This document shows positions 20,550 through 31,513 of a DNA stretch of 64,000 nt, one piece after another. This DNA comes from Symbiodinium natans (lineage: Eukaryota > Sar > Dinophyceae > Suessiales > Symbiodiniaceae). The stretch is from the NCBI GenBank assembly GCA_905221605.1, contig CAJNDS010002422.1, positions 245,376 through 309,375 of the forward strand. Direction: 5' to 3'. Every line of letters starts with the position of its first letter. The first letter of the stretch is position 1. The position numbers and the translations under genes are program-made. The notes beneath the pieces were generated by a model, which worked only from the letters and a program-made list of their open reading frames with translations, was not told the DNA's origin and did no database searches.

Positions 20550-21440
20550 GTACTCGTTTGTGCAGTATTCATAGTGGCACTATCCGGCATGAGCAGTGGA
20601 AAGGTAGGGAAGTGACAGGCTTAGGGCTTGAAGCTGTAGAGGGTTGAGGGGTCATGGTTTAGGATTTCGAAACTTAGGGGTTTTGCAGTTTAGGGTTTTG
20701 GGGCCTGGAGGTTCGGGTTTAGGGCTCAGGGGCTTAGGGTTTTGGTGGGTTACATCGGTGGCAGCGGGCTGGGATACATGCAAGCCCTTGACCTAGAGCC
20801 CGGCAGCAGAGACGTAGATCTTAAAGCCCGCCGAACCCAAGGCTTCCAGGGTTGTAGACCCCTCAGGTCGCACCCTTAGAAGGTTCCCCCAAGGTAACCT
20901 TTACATGGGCACGCACGCACCTTAGGAGTAGCTTCGTCTTAGCAATCGGCAGCGGCCGCACATGCTGTGGACAGTTGATATTTCGAGAGGGCGTTTCTCC
21001 GCTCTCGGCTGCTCCGCTACGGGTGTGTGACGGGCCTGAGCCTTATGCCCTAAACCTTAAACCCTGAACCCTAAACCCTAAACCCTAAGCCTTATGCAGC
21101 TCTGATCCCTAAACCCAAACACCGCCTTGAAGTCCCCTCACCCTGAAGCCCTTTGTGCAGTTCGTTTACAATTTAGGGTTAGGATGTTCCCCTTTATACT
21201 AGCTGTCCTTCATGGGGAGTATAATCGGGGTTCTACAATCCCTACTAAGGACTGTTAGCATAAGGGGGAACATCCCACATTTGGGGTTTCGGGTGTAGGG
21301 TTTGGTGTGAAGGCCCGGGGCAGCATGTGGCGTTTTGGGGTGTGTAGGGCGACTCGCCTCTTTCCTGCCTGAATTCGAAAGTGTGATTCGAACGGGTTCA
21401 AGGCCAAGGCAGGTTTTGTTCTGGTAAGGTTTAAGGAGTA
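20550..21440. other. repeat-rich non-coding stretch
   Basis: Degenerate TTTAGGG words (20655-20745), unique sequence, a short CCCTAAA block (21048-21093) and the MITE at 21182. I see no gene. Confidence 0.5.
21182..21277. mobile_element. palindromic MITE family 1, full copy
   Basis: GGATGTTCCCCTTTATACT at the left and AAGGGGGAACATCCCA at the right are inverted repeats, with AGGACTGTTAGCATAAG as the right arm. Confidence 0.75.
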
Positions 21441-21520
21441 GCCCTAAACCCTAAACCCTAAACCCTAAACCCTAAGCCCTAAACCCTAAACCCTAAACCC
21501 TAAAGCCTAAACCCTAAACT
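21441..21520 (-). repeat. CCCTAAA array
   Basis: About 11 units. The 134-bp spacer to the TTTAGGG block at 21655 contains the phrase CEVVVRCIEDGVR in frame, a possible small exon. Confidence 0.9.
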
Positions 21521-21654
21521 ATGGCCATTCAACCCCGCGTGCCTGCTGTCCACATGTGAATGTGAGGTCGTAGTACGCTGCATCGAGGACGGCGTGCGTA
21601 GGGTTGCGGTCAGGCCGAGGGCAACTTTAGGGTCTGCTTGTTGTATTTGATTGG

Positions 21655-21758
21655 GTTTAGGGTTTAGGGTTTAGGGTTTAGGGTTTAGGGTTTAGGGTTT
21701 AGGGTTTAGGGTTTCGGGTTCAGGGTTTCGGGTTTAGGGTTTAGGGTTCAGGGTTTAG
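21655..21758 (+). repeat. TTTAGGG array
   Basis: About 14 units, degenerating to TTCAGGG and TTTCGGG. Confidence 0.95.
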
Positions 21759-21944
21759 CTGTATTGGGAGTCCCGGGCAGACACAAGGTTTTTCACCTGC
21801 CATATTCAGGAGGCCTCCGCCCTGGGTTGTCAGGGTAGATTATGAGGCATCGTAGGGACCCGAGTGTTTGCCTATGACGTGACCGACGGCATCAAGCCAG
21901 GCGGACAGTGGTGTCTTCTGGGTTTGAGAGGGTTTGAGGGTTTA

Positions 21945-22025
21945 GGTTTATCAGAACAGTCCTTAATAGGGATTGTAATAGGGTGTACTCTATTCCCTAT
22001 TCAGGAGACCCTAAACCCCAAACCC
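21945..22025. mobile_element. internal fragment of MITE family 1 between telomere-type repeats
   Basis: AACAGTCCTTAATAGGG and TATTCCCTATTCAGG are the inner arms of family 1. The outer ends are missing: TTTAGG-type repeats adjoin on the left and CCCTAAA-type repeats on the right. Confidence 0.5.
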
Positions 22026-22199
22026 TGTGGCGACAGATTTGCCTGAGGCGACCATTCAAACCTGGCTTGAACAGTTCATTTTGATGATTGATGAGTCAAC
22101 AGGTACAAAGTATACTTGACCGACTCTAGTTTATCGTGGTTAGCGCACCCGTCGTTAATCTTCTCGCACATGTGACGAGCCGACTTCACCAGTCTGTCT

Positions 22200-22330
22200 G
22201 CCCTAAACCCTAAGCCCTCAACCCTCAACCCTCAACCCTCAACCCTAAACCCTGAACCCTAAACCCTGTACCCTAAACCCGAAACCCTAAACCCCATGAG
22301 GACTGTTAGTATAAGGGGGAACACCCCAAG
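22200..22330 (-). repeat. CCCTAAA/CCCTCAA array joined to a right half of MITE family 1
   Basis: The array (22200-22293) runs to ACCCCATGAG and is followed at once by GGACTGTTAGTATAAGGGGG, the right arm of family 1. The left arm is absent. Confidence 0.7.
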
Positions 22331-23020
22331 TTGTCATATGTACACTCGTGGCATCAGGACGTGCCGGGCGGTGAAAGCATTCGGGAGCTCCGGAAGCCGT
22401 GCCCTGAGCTTTCAAGTGTAGGCGAGAATTTCGGGGCTTAGGGTTTAGGGTTTGGGGTTTAGGGTTTAGGGCTCAGGGTTTAGGGCTCAGGGTTCATGAT
22501 TCAAGGTTTAGGGGGGGGGGGGGAGATGTTGCATGGCTGGGACGCGGCAGAGGTCGCTCCGAGTTTTATTCGCAACAATTCGCACATGGCAAAGGGTCAG
22601 ACGCGGAGGAGACCCAATACCCAAAACTTCCCAGCCCGAAGCCCTCAACCCTACACTACCCTTGTCCTAAACCCCCGAAAAACCCGAAGGCCTTCACCCC
22701 TTGAGATCCTAAACCCCCCAAGAACCCGAAGGCCTAAACCCCTTGAGCCACAGGCGGCTTGGAGCCTGCCTTCCCCTTACGTACCTACAGCACCGTGGCC
22801 GTCAAGTGTGATGTTAATTTCCCCAACCCCAAGCCCCTCATAAACCCCCGAAACTCGACATCCTTTGAACTCTTGAAGCTTAAATCCTAAAAGCCCTCAA
22901 CCTCCACGCGCCTTCAGCACGGAAGCTTGCCAAAGGTTTCGAACCACCACGGAAGGGAGGCACTCGATGCCTTGGCTGACGGAATCCTTAAGCATGTAAC
23001 AGGATCACATTCCGATTGGG
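22331..23020. other. TTTAGGG block and unassigned sequence
   Basis: TTTAGGG/CTCAGGG array at 22435-22512, a poly-G run, then AAACCC-rich unique sequence. Open frames are unsupported. Confidence 0.5.
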
Positions 23021-23134
23021 GACCCTAAACCCTAAACCCTAAACCCTAAACCCTAAACCCTAAACCCTAAACCCTAAACCCTAAACCCAAAACCGTAAAC
23101 CCTGAACCCTAAACCCTAAACCCTAAACCCTCAA
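23021..23134 (-). repeat. CCCTAAA array
   Basis: About 15 units, near perfect. Confidence 0.95.
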
Positions 23135-23197
23135 CCAGTCTTCTTGAGTCGGCTTCTTGGGCCTGGGGGATGCAGCTTTAGGGTTGGGATAGTCCTA

Positions 23198-23390
23198 CTT
23201 GGAGGTTCATGGTACCTGTTAGCCAATTTATAACTGTACTTTTAGGGTTTAGGGTTTAGGGTTTCGGGTTTAGGGTTTAGGGCTACTGTACTAACAACTG
23301 TACTGATAACCATACTAGGGCACTTAAGGGGCTTATAAGTGGGTTGTGAGTACAGTTATAATGGGTTCATAAGTGCCATGAACCTCCAAG
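23198..23390. mobile_element. palindromic MITE family 2 copy interrupted by a TTTAGGG array
   Basis: CTTGGAGGTTCATGG at the left and CCATGAACCTCCAAG at the right are perfect inverted repeats; TATAACTGTACT is also mirrored inside. A TTTAGGG block (23242-23282) starts directly after the left TATAACTGTACT arm. Confidence 0.7.
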
Positions 23391-23815
23391 GAAGCCCTCA
23401 GCCCTAAATCTAAACCCTCTAACCCCTCGACCCTGAACCCGTATGCACCTGAAGTAAAGGAGTCCTCAAACTTGAGCCAAGGAGGGGGTTGTGTAAACCC
23501 TAACCCATAAACCCCAACCCCCGAACCCAGCCTAAACCCAAAAGCCTCAAAACCTCAAAACCTCAAAACCTCAAAACTAAACCCAAAACCCTAAACCCTA
23601 AACCCTTGTGGTCAGGACCGTGGATGTGGGTGTAAGGGCCGGAGAGTGCCGGCAATTCAGTTGGACACAGGCCACGGGCCCTCGAAAGAATTGTAGGCAG
23701 GGGTTTAAGGTTGAGGGCATGGAAGAGGGGTTGCGGTTTCAGGTTTTTGGGGGCTGGGGCTGGTGAGCCCTATACACCCTAAACCCTCCACCCTAAATCC
23801 TACACCCTAAGCCCT
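23391..23815. other. degenerate CCCTAAA-like DNA
   Basis: AAACCC- and CCTCAAAA-type words (23400-23610, 23780-23815) around unique sequence. No gene seen. Confidence 0.5.
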
Positions 23816-24004
23816 ACTAAACCCTAAACCCTAAACCCTAAACCCTAAACCCTAAACCCTAAACCCTAAACCCTAAACCCTAAACCCTAAACCCTAAACC
23901 CTTAAACCTAAACCCTAAACCCTAAACCCTAAACCCTAAACCCTAAACCCTAAACCCTAAACCCTAAACCCTAAACCCTAAACCCTAAACCCTAAACCCT
24001 AAAC
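23816..24004 (-). repeat. CCCTAAA array (among the longest in the window)
   Basis: About 26 units with one CCCTTAAACCTAAA break near 23900. Confidence 0.95.
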
Positions 24005-26095
24005 AAACCCTGAACCTGAATTCCCTAAAACCCTCAGCCCTGAACCCCAGGGTGCGGGCTAGGTTTTGGGGGCTCCAGAGGGGTCGAACCATCCTTCAGC
24101 AAGCGCTGATGTGTTTTTGCGCCCGCGCCTATGGTCGAACATGGCTGTTTCCTGAGAGTGAACGATTCTCGCCCATTTCTGACTACTTTCTAGGGCTTCT
24201 TTCCAGACATAGCCAGCTTTTTCAGGTTTCGACGCCGAGCCTTCCCAGATATTTGGGCTGCCGGTGAGCTTTTGAAGGATTTTTGAGGGTCTCTGACAAC
24301 GAACGCTACAGTAGAAGTCGTCGCACATCACGCGTCGTTAGCCCTTCATCATTCGATGCTTCACATACAAATCAGACTTGCATTCTGGTCACAACGGCAC
24401 GCTATGAACGAGATGGAAATGATCGCTTCGTGTTTGTTTGTGCCCCAAGTCGAAGCCATAAACCCTGAAGGAACATGCCTCTGCTAAACCCGAAACCCTA
24501 TAAACCCTAAACCCCCGAACCCTAAACCCTAAACCCTAAACCCTAAATCCTGAACCCTAAAACTTAAACCCTACCACCCTAAGCCCTGAACACCAAACTC
24601 CTGTCTTCCAACCCTTGGAGGAAGTACCGCCGGGCGCCCAGCAGCGCTCCATGCCCGTGGAAGGCTTATACGCAGAGGAGCCGGTCCCCCTTGGCCCCCT
24701 CTGCCCCAACCTTCTTGTTGCGCCTTCGGGTTTGGGGTTTGGGGTTTAGGGGGTTCCCAAAGAATCCTTCCTTTGTTGCACTTTAGACCTTAAGGTTTAA
24801 GGGGTCTTGAAGTCTTGGGGTCTACGAGGTGTTCTAGGATCACAGAGGTCGAAGTTGTGTGCCTGGAAGTTTTTTCCGCGTTGGGATGGTCAGCAGAAGC
24901 AGCGGCCCTTTGCGCGTCGGTTTCCGCAGGGCTTCCGTGGCCTCACTAGGGGGGCTTCCGAAATGAGGCGGAACCTTCTTGGGGTCCTTATTCTAAGGGA
25001 ATCAGGGGTCCATTTTAGGGGTCCCCTATTGTCGTAAACCCCCCACGAGACCTTCTCATCATGGGCCGCTGAGCAGGATTTGTTTGATGCCTTACAGTGG
25101 ACCCCGCAGGCAGGCTGCTCTTCAACAGCCCTGAAGCCCAAAAAAGCAGGAAAACGCCCCAAGCCCCCAAACTCTAAAGCCCACTTTCTCCAAACCCAAC
25201 TCATCCGGTCGTCTTGACAAGAACACCGAGACATGAGAAGTACAAATCCAAGCCTTTCAGTAGTCCCCCCCCCCTCCTTGCGGACAGCTTGCTTGTAAGT
25301 GGCGTTATTTGAAATTTCAGACACAGGAGGTTGGGCCGAAAGACTGTTCATGACCGAGGGAGTCGTGGCTTAGTGCTCACGGTCGACCATTCCACCCTGA
25401 CATGCTCGCAGGCAGTCGCGGCCGCTGCCATGATTGGTCAACAGGAGGAGGATGCTGTTTGCGCATTTGCACGATCAAGGCTTGGGGACTCAAGCTCACA
25501 GGTGCCGAACGCAGGAGGAAGTTGCCATCCATAATTAGGGCAGACTCGAAGTTTGTAGGCTTTGCACCCACAGGTGAGTGACTGCTCGTGTGGGTACACT
25601 GCCCAGGTGCATTTTGGGTGCGGGATTAGCTCCAGCCGACTGTTTGCCTGGCAGGAGAATGAGCGGATCCAGATGACCGAAGGTGCCCACACCCTTCTGT
25701 CGAGTTATGTGCACTTGCAGCTTCTCCAGGGTTCACAGGTTTGTGCAAAATCGACACCCGACGCTCTTCATACAGGCTTACGGCTTATGGTCTATCACCC
25801 ATGAAAGTGGCATTATAGGTCCTCGCATGCCCGCGCCGCCGTCGCTGTCTCTTCCCGGCTGGATAGAGCATGGCATGGGCAGGACTTGAGTGTGGGAGAG
25901 GGGACAGCAAAGCTGTTCTCGAATAGGGCCCGTAAGAGACTGGCACCTTTCGAAAGGCTCGTGCCTCGGCAGGTTCTGGGAGAAGTCTTTCAGTACGCAT
26001 AGTGTCTGTGCTCGGTTGGGTCTACCTTGATCTTCTCGGACAATTCTCAAACTTGCATCCAGCCATACTGGCTCGAGCCTGGCAGGGGGTGCAAC
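24005..26095. other. unassigned region upstream of the dioxygenase locus
   Basis: Overlapping frames on both strands, none with a motif. A CCCTAAA block lies at 24484-24562 and an inverted family-3 element at about 24975-25040. The last 15 bp before the ATG at 26096 follow a CAG at 26081-26083, a possible acceptor for the trans-spliced leader or an upstream exon. Confidence 0.4.
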
Positions 26096-27661
26096 ATGGA
26101 CACGGAGAGGCCTCGCTCACGCTCCAGGAGAAGCCGCAAGCGGGACCCAAAGCGGAGACGAAGCCGTAGCCGCCCTGTTGCGACTGCCGGCCGAGGGCGA
26201 AGCCCCACGGACTGGGAGATGCCGAACCGCTGGAGCCGCGAGAAGGAGTGGAAGGACTCCAAGGATTCCAAGGACTCCAAGGAGCTCAAGGACTGGCCCG
26301 AGACCGTTCGACATAACCGGTGGAATCAGGACAAGGACAGGCAGGACAGGCAGGACAGGCAGGACAGGCAGGACAGAGACCGGGAAGGCTGGGCTGGTCG
26401 TGGTGTTCGCGAGCGAGAGAACTCGTGGCACTCTGGCAGCAGGGACTCGTCTCTGCAGCCCCTGCCACGCCCCGGCTACGACCGTGACAGGCGCCTGGCG
26501 CAGGTGGAGGACGATCCCCGGTACTTCCCGGGCGCCGAGCTGGGAAAGGCACAAAAGGCTGCCATGGGAATCAAGGGCATGCACGGGCGCAACACGGCAT
26601 CTTTTGACCCGCGGTCCACGCTGGTGCGACCGGCCATGCGAGTCGTCTATGGCAGGAAGGGGCATGAGTTCGGGGCACAGACCAAGCCCGACGACGTGGT
26701 GGTTGTGCCAGAGCTGCTCTGCGCTACGGGCGACGTTGGGACTCTGAACCGGCTGCTTGCAGAGCTGCAGCAGCTGCAGCTGGCGAAAGATGCGAAAGAT
26801 GCGAGAGGCCAGCCGGAGCCCAGCGATGTGCCAGCCGTCCAAAGCTTGGGTGCGCGCATGTGCCAGTACTTCCAAGTGGACCCTGACTCCGCCACCTTCC
26901 GCGTGCGCTGGCACCGTGGCGACCAGCTCGTAGAACTCGCATCCCGCAACTTCGGACCGGCCAAAGGTCCGGGAAGCTGCATGCTGAACTTGTCCCTGGG
27001 CGCTACCTGTGAGCTGGCCTTCAAGCGCAGGAAGACGGGGGAGATCCTGTACTTCCCGCAGGAGAACGGCACGCTGCTGCTCATGGGCCACGAGGTCGTC
27101 AGCAGCTGGCTTCCCGGAGAGTCCAAGCAGCCGGAGCGCGACCAGGTCTCCATCGCCGTCTCGGGACGCAGCCGCCAAGCCGTGGAAGAGACGGCGCTGT
27201 CAGACACCGTCGCCGATGCCACCAAGGCCTGGCGGCCGTGTTTCCTGTTGCAAGGAGGGACTCTCTCCCTCTTTCTCCTTCTTTCTCCTTCTTTCTCCCT
27301 CTTGTTCCCTCTTTCTTTCTTTCTTTCGCCATCTTTCTATCTTTCTCTCGCTCTCTCTCTCTCTCTCTGACACTCTTTCTTTTCCTCTCTATCTCTTTTT
27401 TTTTTTTTCTCTCTCTCTCTCGCTCTCTCTATCTCTTTCTCTCCTATGCTCTCCGCGTGTGCGTGCGTCCAGGAGTTCATTTTGTTGCAAGCTGGTGCGG
27501 GGCATAGGTTGCAACGGTTGCAACGGATTGGAACAAGTTGGCCTACTTCTGCCTCACTCTGCTCCCCAACGTTGTTGCAGGAGGGTCCATGCAGAGACTT
27601 TCGTTTCGGCCGCTGCGCCTACGGTGACAACTGCAGGTTCTCCCACGACCAGGACTGCTGA
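26096..27661 (+). CDS. RS-rich protein with degenerate AlkB-like module and CCCH finger (module A1)
   Basis: Exons 26096-27226 and 27581-27661, phase 0, GC donor (AAG|GC). The intron is CT-rich. About residues 1-45 are Arg/Ser-rich; KDS and DRQ tandem repeats follow to about residue 100. About 120-350 align with the dioxygenase module downstream: RPAMRV matches RPSMRV, DDVVVVPELL matches DDVIVVPEFF, and LAFKRRKTGEILYFPQENGT matches LAFRHAKTGE plus IYFPQKNGM. The Fe ligands are missing: where the active module has FHHD this one has ELASRN, and WQHGVNALP is replaced by SSWLPGE. So it is probably a pseudoenzyme or binding module. Exon 2 encodes a C-x7-C-x5-C-x3-H zinc finger, usually RNA-binding. 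Its TGA at 27659 may be real, or a GA donor at 27647 (after TCCCAC) may splice in frame to 27815, fusing A1 with A2. Confidence 0.65.
27265..27455 (+). repeat. CT/T microsatellite inside the A1 intron
   Basis: Long CTTT and CTCT runs act as an extended polypyrimidine tract before the acceptor at 27580. Confidence 0.9.
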
Positions 27662-27814
27662 CCCGAACAGAGGTGCTGAGCAGCATGAGCTGCGGCAGAG
27701 CATGTGTCCCCGAATGCACATGGTGACATAGTGGGTCATACTGGGTCGAACTCGTGCAACCTACCTAAGTTTCGAGCAACTGGGATCAACGTGAACTGCA
27801 GTGTGCTGCTGCAG

Positions 27815-30800
27815 GAGAAGCCTCTGGCACGAGAGGAGGCAGCTCCGCTCTCCTGGCCGGACCGGCCTAGCATGCGCGTCATAACCGCGTGCCAGCTTGA
27901 ATGGTTTTGCTGTTTGCTGTGCAGGACATTGGCCTTGCAGAGTTTGGATTTTTTACTGTTGTACTTACAATGTACCATGTTGTACCTGTTGTGCTTGTTC
28001 TCTGTGCTAGGGTCCCTAAAGCCATGTAAACTCTGAGCCCGAGGTGTTCAAAAACCAGATCGTCATAGACGGCTGAGGGTAGCTTTAGGTTGAATCCCAA
28101 AGCCCGAGCCGGCCCTACACTTGGAAGCCGAGGTCCCGGCCTCCCGCCGATACGCAGCCCCTGTGAAGCACGATGACGTGATCGTGGTTCCCGAGTTCTT
28201 CTGCAAAGAAGAGGACTGGGACACTTACTACACCCTGATCAAGGACCCCGTCGCGCTTGTCAGGGCCACCAGAGACAGGATCCCGACAACCCCTAACCCC
28301 CGAACCCTCAACGGGTCCCGTCTCGGCCGCAAGGAGATGCGCGAAAGCCAAGCCAAAGGCGAACGCAAGGTGCGCTGGCAGCTTCCAGAGCTCAACCCCT
28401 TGTGCCATTACCTGTAACTACAGAGGCGCTTCCTAACCCCGAGGCTCATTGTTTCGGCAGTTCTCTGAAGCATGTGGGTGTTCCATAGTGAGAAGCAGGA
28501 GCCTTCCCTGGGACCTTGAGAGAACCTCCCCCACCCCTCAGCCCCTAAACCCTAAACCCTAAACCCTAAACCCTAAACCCTAAACCCTAAACCCTAAACC
28601 CCTAAACCCTCGGCCCCTGAAGGCTGAGTGGATCCCTTGGCACGAGGGGGCCCACCTTCTCAGTTCGCGGCCCGGGAGACCATCTAAAACCCTGAACCCT
28701 ACAAACCCCGATCGTCTCAAGTTTTCCGAAAACATCAGGGCCATGGACTCTCCTTGCGTCACAGACACCCCCCAAAATACCAGCAGCAAGAGCAGGCGCA
28801 CTCCCAGAAGTTGAGCTGCAAGACCCTCGCAGCCCGGACTCTCAATCCTGACCTCCTGAACTTCCCCCTTCACCTTCCAGTGTGGGTTTACGAAAATAAG
28901 GGGGCCCCTAAAGACCCCAAATAGTAGGATTCCCTTATTATAAGGACGCCAATAAGGTTCCCTTCATGCCGGAGGCCCCCAAAGCTCTGGCACCGTCAAG
29001 CATGCCTACCTCCTGCGACCCAAACCCTAAACCCTAAACCCTAAACTCTAAACCCTAAACCCTAAACCCTAAACCCTAAACCCTAAACCCTAAACCCTAA
29101 ACCCTAAACCCTAAACCCTAAACCCTAAGCCCTAAGCCCTAAACCCTAACCCGAAACTCAAAGCGCTGGGTGGGGCCTCCAGCTCCTGAAGGTCAGAACC
29201 CCACCGGCTCGGCGACGTACACCAGGGTGCGGCAGTTTCTTCCAAGGATTCGGCGTCGGGGTTTAGGGTTTAGGGTTTAGGGTTTAGGGTTTAGGGTTTA
29301 GGGTTTAGGGGTTAGGGGTTAGGGGTTTAGGTTTAGGGTTTAGGGTTTGGGGGAAGGGATTTCCACTGTGCTTGGATTCAGCGATCGCCAGAAGTGTCGA
29401 TGAGAATGCATCCATTGCTGGTAAACTGGACTGCGCGTTTTCTCCTAGCCCAGTTCTTCTACTGGCATGTGGTTGTCTGTATGCTGGACAGTACCCAAAG
29501 GCTTTTGCCTGACAGGTGGTAGAGCGAATGTGCTCCTTGGCTGTACAGGCATGTGTAGCAGTCGTGTTGGGGCGGCCTCAAGTTCTGCCCTCAGCTAAGT
29601 CGGGTTCGGAAGTACTATGGCGTAGGTTGTTCGTCCCTGAACGTAGGTTAATGAAGTAAGGGGCCCTTCCTGTAGAGGCTTTCGGCACCCAAGAACCATG
29701 ATTGAGTCGGCATGCTCCGTGCCGGAATTAAGCTGGGAGTGCGTGGCGGCTACGAACACTCAGCTCTGCCACTAGGGGCATCCCTGATGTCGAGGCACAC
29801 CCTACCAGCAACATGAGCCCAGAACGAAGCCATCTCCATTCTGAGAATGACCCAAGCAAGAAGCCTAAAGGCCCGGAAGCTCTGCAAAGCCTTCTAAGCC
29901 TTCTCAGGCGAGTACTTCAAAGCGGCGGAGGGCAACCGGGGCACCCGCTTCAACTGGTACCGGGATGGGTCGGACTGGAAGCCTTTCCACCATGACTCTG
30001 CTCCTCGGGTTGCAAGAGAGAATCCTGGCATTAAGCAGGCTCTTTAGGGTTTGGTGTGTGCAGGTTTTTTTTGGGGGAGTGGGTTTTTGGGCGCCTCCTT
30101 GCTACATGAACCTGTCCTGCTGGTAGTTGCCATCTTCAGCGCTGGGTGATCCAGGCTTCAGAGTAGGTTTAGAGGCCTATAAACAACCCTTAAGCCCTGA
30201 GCCCTAAGCCCTGAGCCCTGAACCCTAATCCCAACTGGTCCTAGCTGCTTGGATGAGAGGCCGCCTTCAACGAGGCGCGCGCGGCGAACCAGAACTGTAC
30301 CCTGGACGTTCCGGTGGTCGCTAATCTGAGGGTGTTGGGCGCTGTTTTGGGTTCGTGGTTGCAAGCTTTATGTCTCTTCTTCTGTCCGCTTGGGGCTTGT
30401 GCTGTCGACTTTCGGCTCCGATCCTCCACTGCTCCCCTGGGACTCAGATGGACTTACAAAAACACGGGAGCATGACCTGAAAGCACAGCAGGTCTGAGTC
30501 TCTTCAGTGGACCATGAACCATCGGTTGAAGAGCTGCCCCCCCCCCCCCCCTAAGCCCCTCGAGCCAAGAAGGCTGCAGCGTGCTCATAGAGCGCACCTC
30601 GATGAAACCTGGTTTAGGGTTTGTAATCTTTCAAGCTTCAGCATGCAGGCCAAGCCTATGAACCCCAAACTTGAAGCCCAGGTACCGTCGGCATTTCCTT
30701 CGGTGCTTCCCGCGAGCTGGCCTTCAGGCATGCGAAGACGGGCGAGCTGACGCTTTCGGCATCTTAGGTTAAGGGTTCATGGTCTGTCCCTTGGTAATCT

Positions 30801-31513
30801 ACGTTACGCAAAGGTGTGCTTGTAAGTGAGGGAGCTGCGTTTGGAACCCTGATAGCAGCTGTAGTTTGGGCGCTTTTCGCCCTAACTATAGCTTCCTGAT
30901 TCTTCAAGTAGGGTGCTCGTGCGCCTGAGAACAGGATCATGCAATCCTATTGGGGGGCCAGTGTAGTTGAAGGTAGCTCGTGATCGGCTTTTGTTGGCAC
31001 ATTGGGAAGACCCACCGCATCTGTGCCACGCTTGGACACCCCAGGATATACTTTCCCCAGAAGAATGGCATGCTCTTTTACTTCGGGCGCGATGCGATGC
31101 TCCTGCAGCAGTTAAGAGGGTAGCACGCCGGGAGCTCGTCTGGTTGTTTTTTTTGCAAATCGCGACCGACTACATCCGCTACTTCTGCTATAGCTGCAGC
31201 AGGTGTTTGAGCAGAGGGTGTTCGCTTGCTGAGTGATCTGAGGAACATCATCTGGCAGCACGGCGTCAACGCCCTGCCGGATCAGGAGCAGGATGGGAAG
31301 GGGCGGATCTCCATCATCTGCTGGTGCCTGTGCCAACTTGGTGTGGAAGAGAAGGGCTCGCCAGGCATGCTTACGGACGAGTCCCGGGGCAGCTTCAGCA
31401 TGCATGGCAAGGGCAAGGGAAAGGGCAAAGGAAAGGGCGATGGAGTCTGCCGCGACTACCAGAGGGGATCCTGCTCTTATGGTGACAAGTGCCGGTTCCT
31501 GCACAGGAACTAG
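27815..31513 (+). CDS. AlkB-like 2-oxoglutarate/Fe(II) dioxygenase with C-terminal CCCH finger (module A2)
   Basis: Eleven exons fit one frame (279 codons): 27815-27886, 28133-28243, 28334-28369, 28623-28662, 29192-29226, 29516-29531, 29908-29999, 30260-30296, 30682-30748, 31045-31095, 31234-31513. Boundaries were set by phase and by the copy at 33.2-39.1 kb, where nine exons have the same length. The fold is recognised by the HxD iron ligands in FHHD (residues 131-133 from 27815), the distal His in WQHG (195) and the 2-oxoglutarate Arg in GRISI (210). A Gly/Lys repeat and a C-x7-C-x5-C-x3-H finger end the protein. The likely role is oxidative demethylation or hydroxylation of RNA or RNP, guided by the finger (inference). 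No ATG precedes 27815 in a good position, so it may be the second half of a roughly 677-residue fusion with A1. Donors are a mix of GC, GT and GA. Confidence 0.7.
28543..28614 (-). repeat. CCCTAAA array, 9 bp before an acceptor
   Basis: Ten units in the intron 28370-28622, ending just before the exon at 28623. Confidence 0.95.
28877..28975. mobile_element. dispersed element family 3 copy in an intron
   Basis: Matches 18703-18812 (GGGTTTACGAAAATA, CCCCAAATAGTAGG, TTCCCTTA). It lies in the A2 intron 28663-29191. Confidence 0.5.
29022..29153 (-). repeat. CCCTAAA array upstream of a 35-nt exon
   Basis: About 18 units in the 3' part of the intron 28663-29191. Confidence 0.95.
29257..29348 (+). 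repeat. TTTAGGG array downstream of the 35-nt exon
   Basis: Begins 31 bp after the exon end at 29226, so the exon is bracketed by inverted arrays. Confidence 0.95.
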
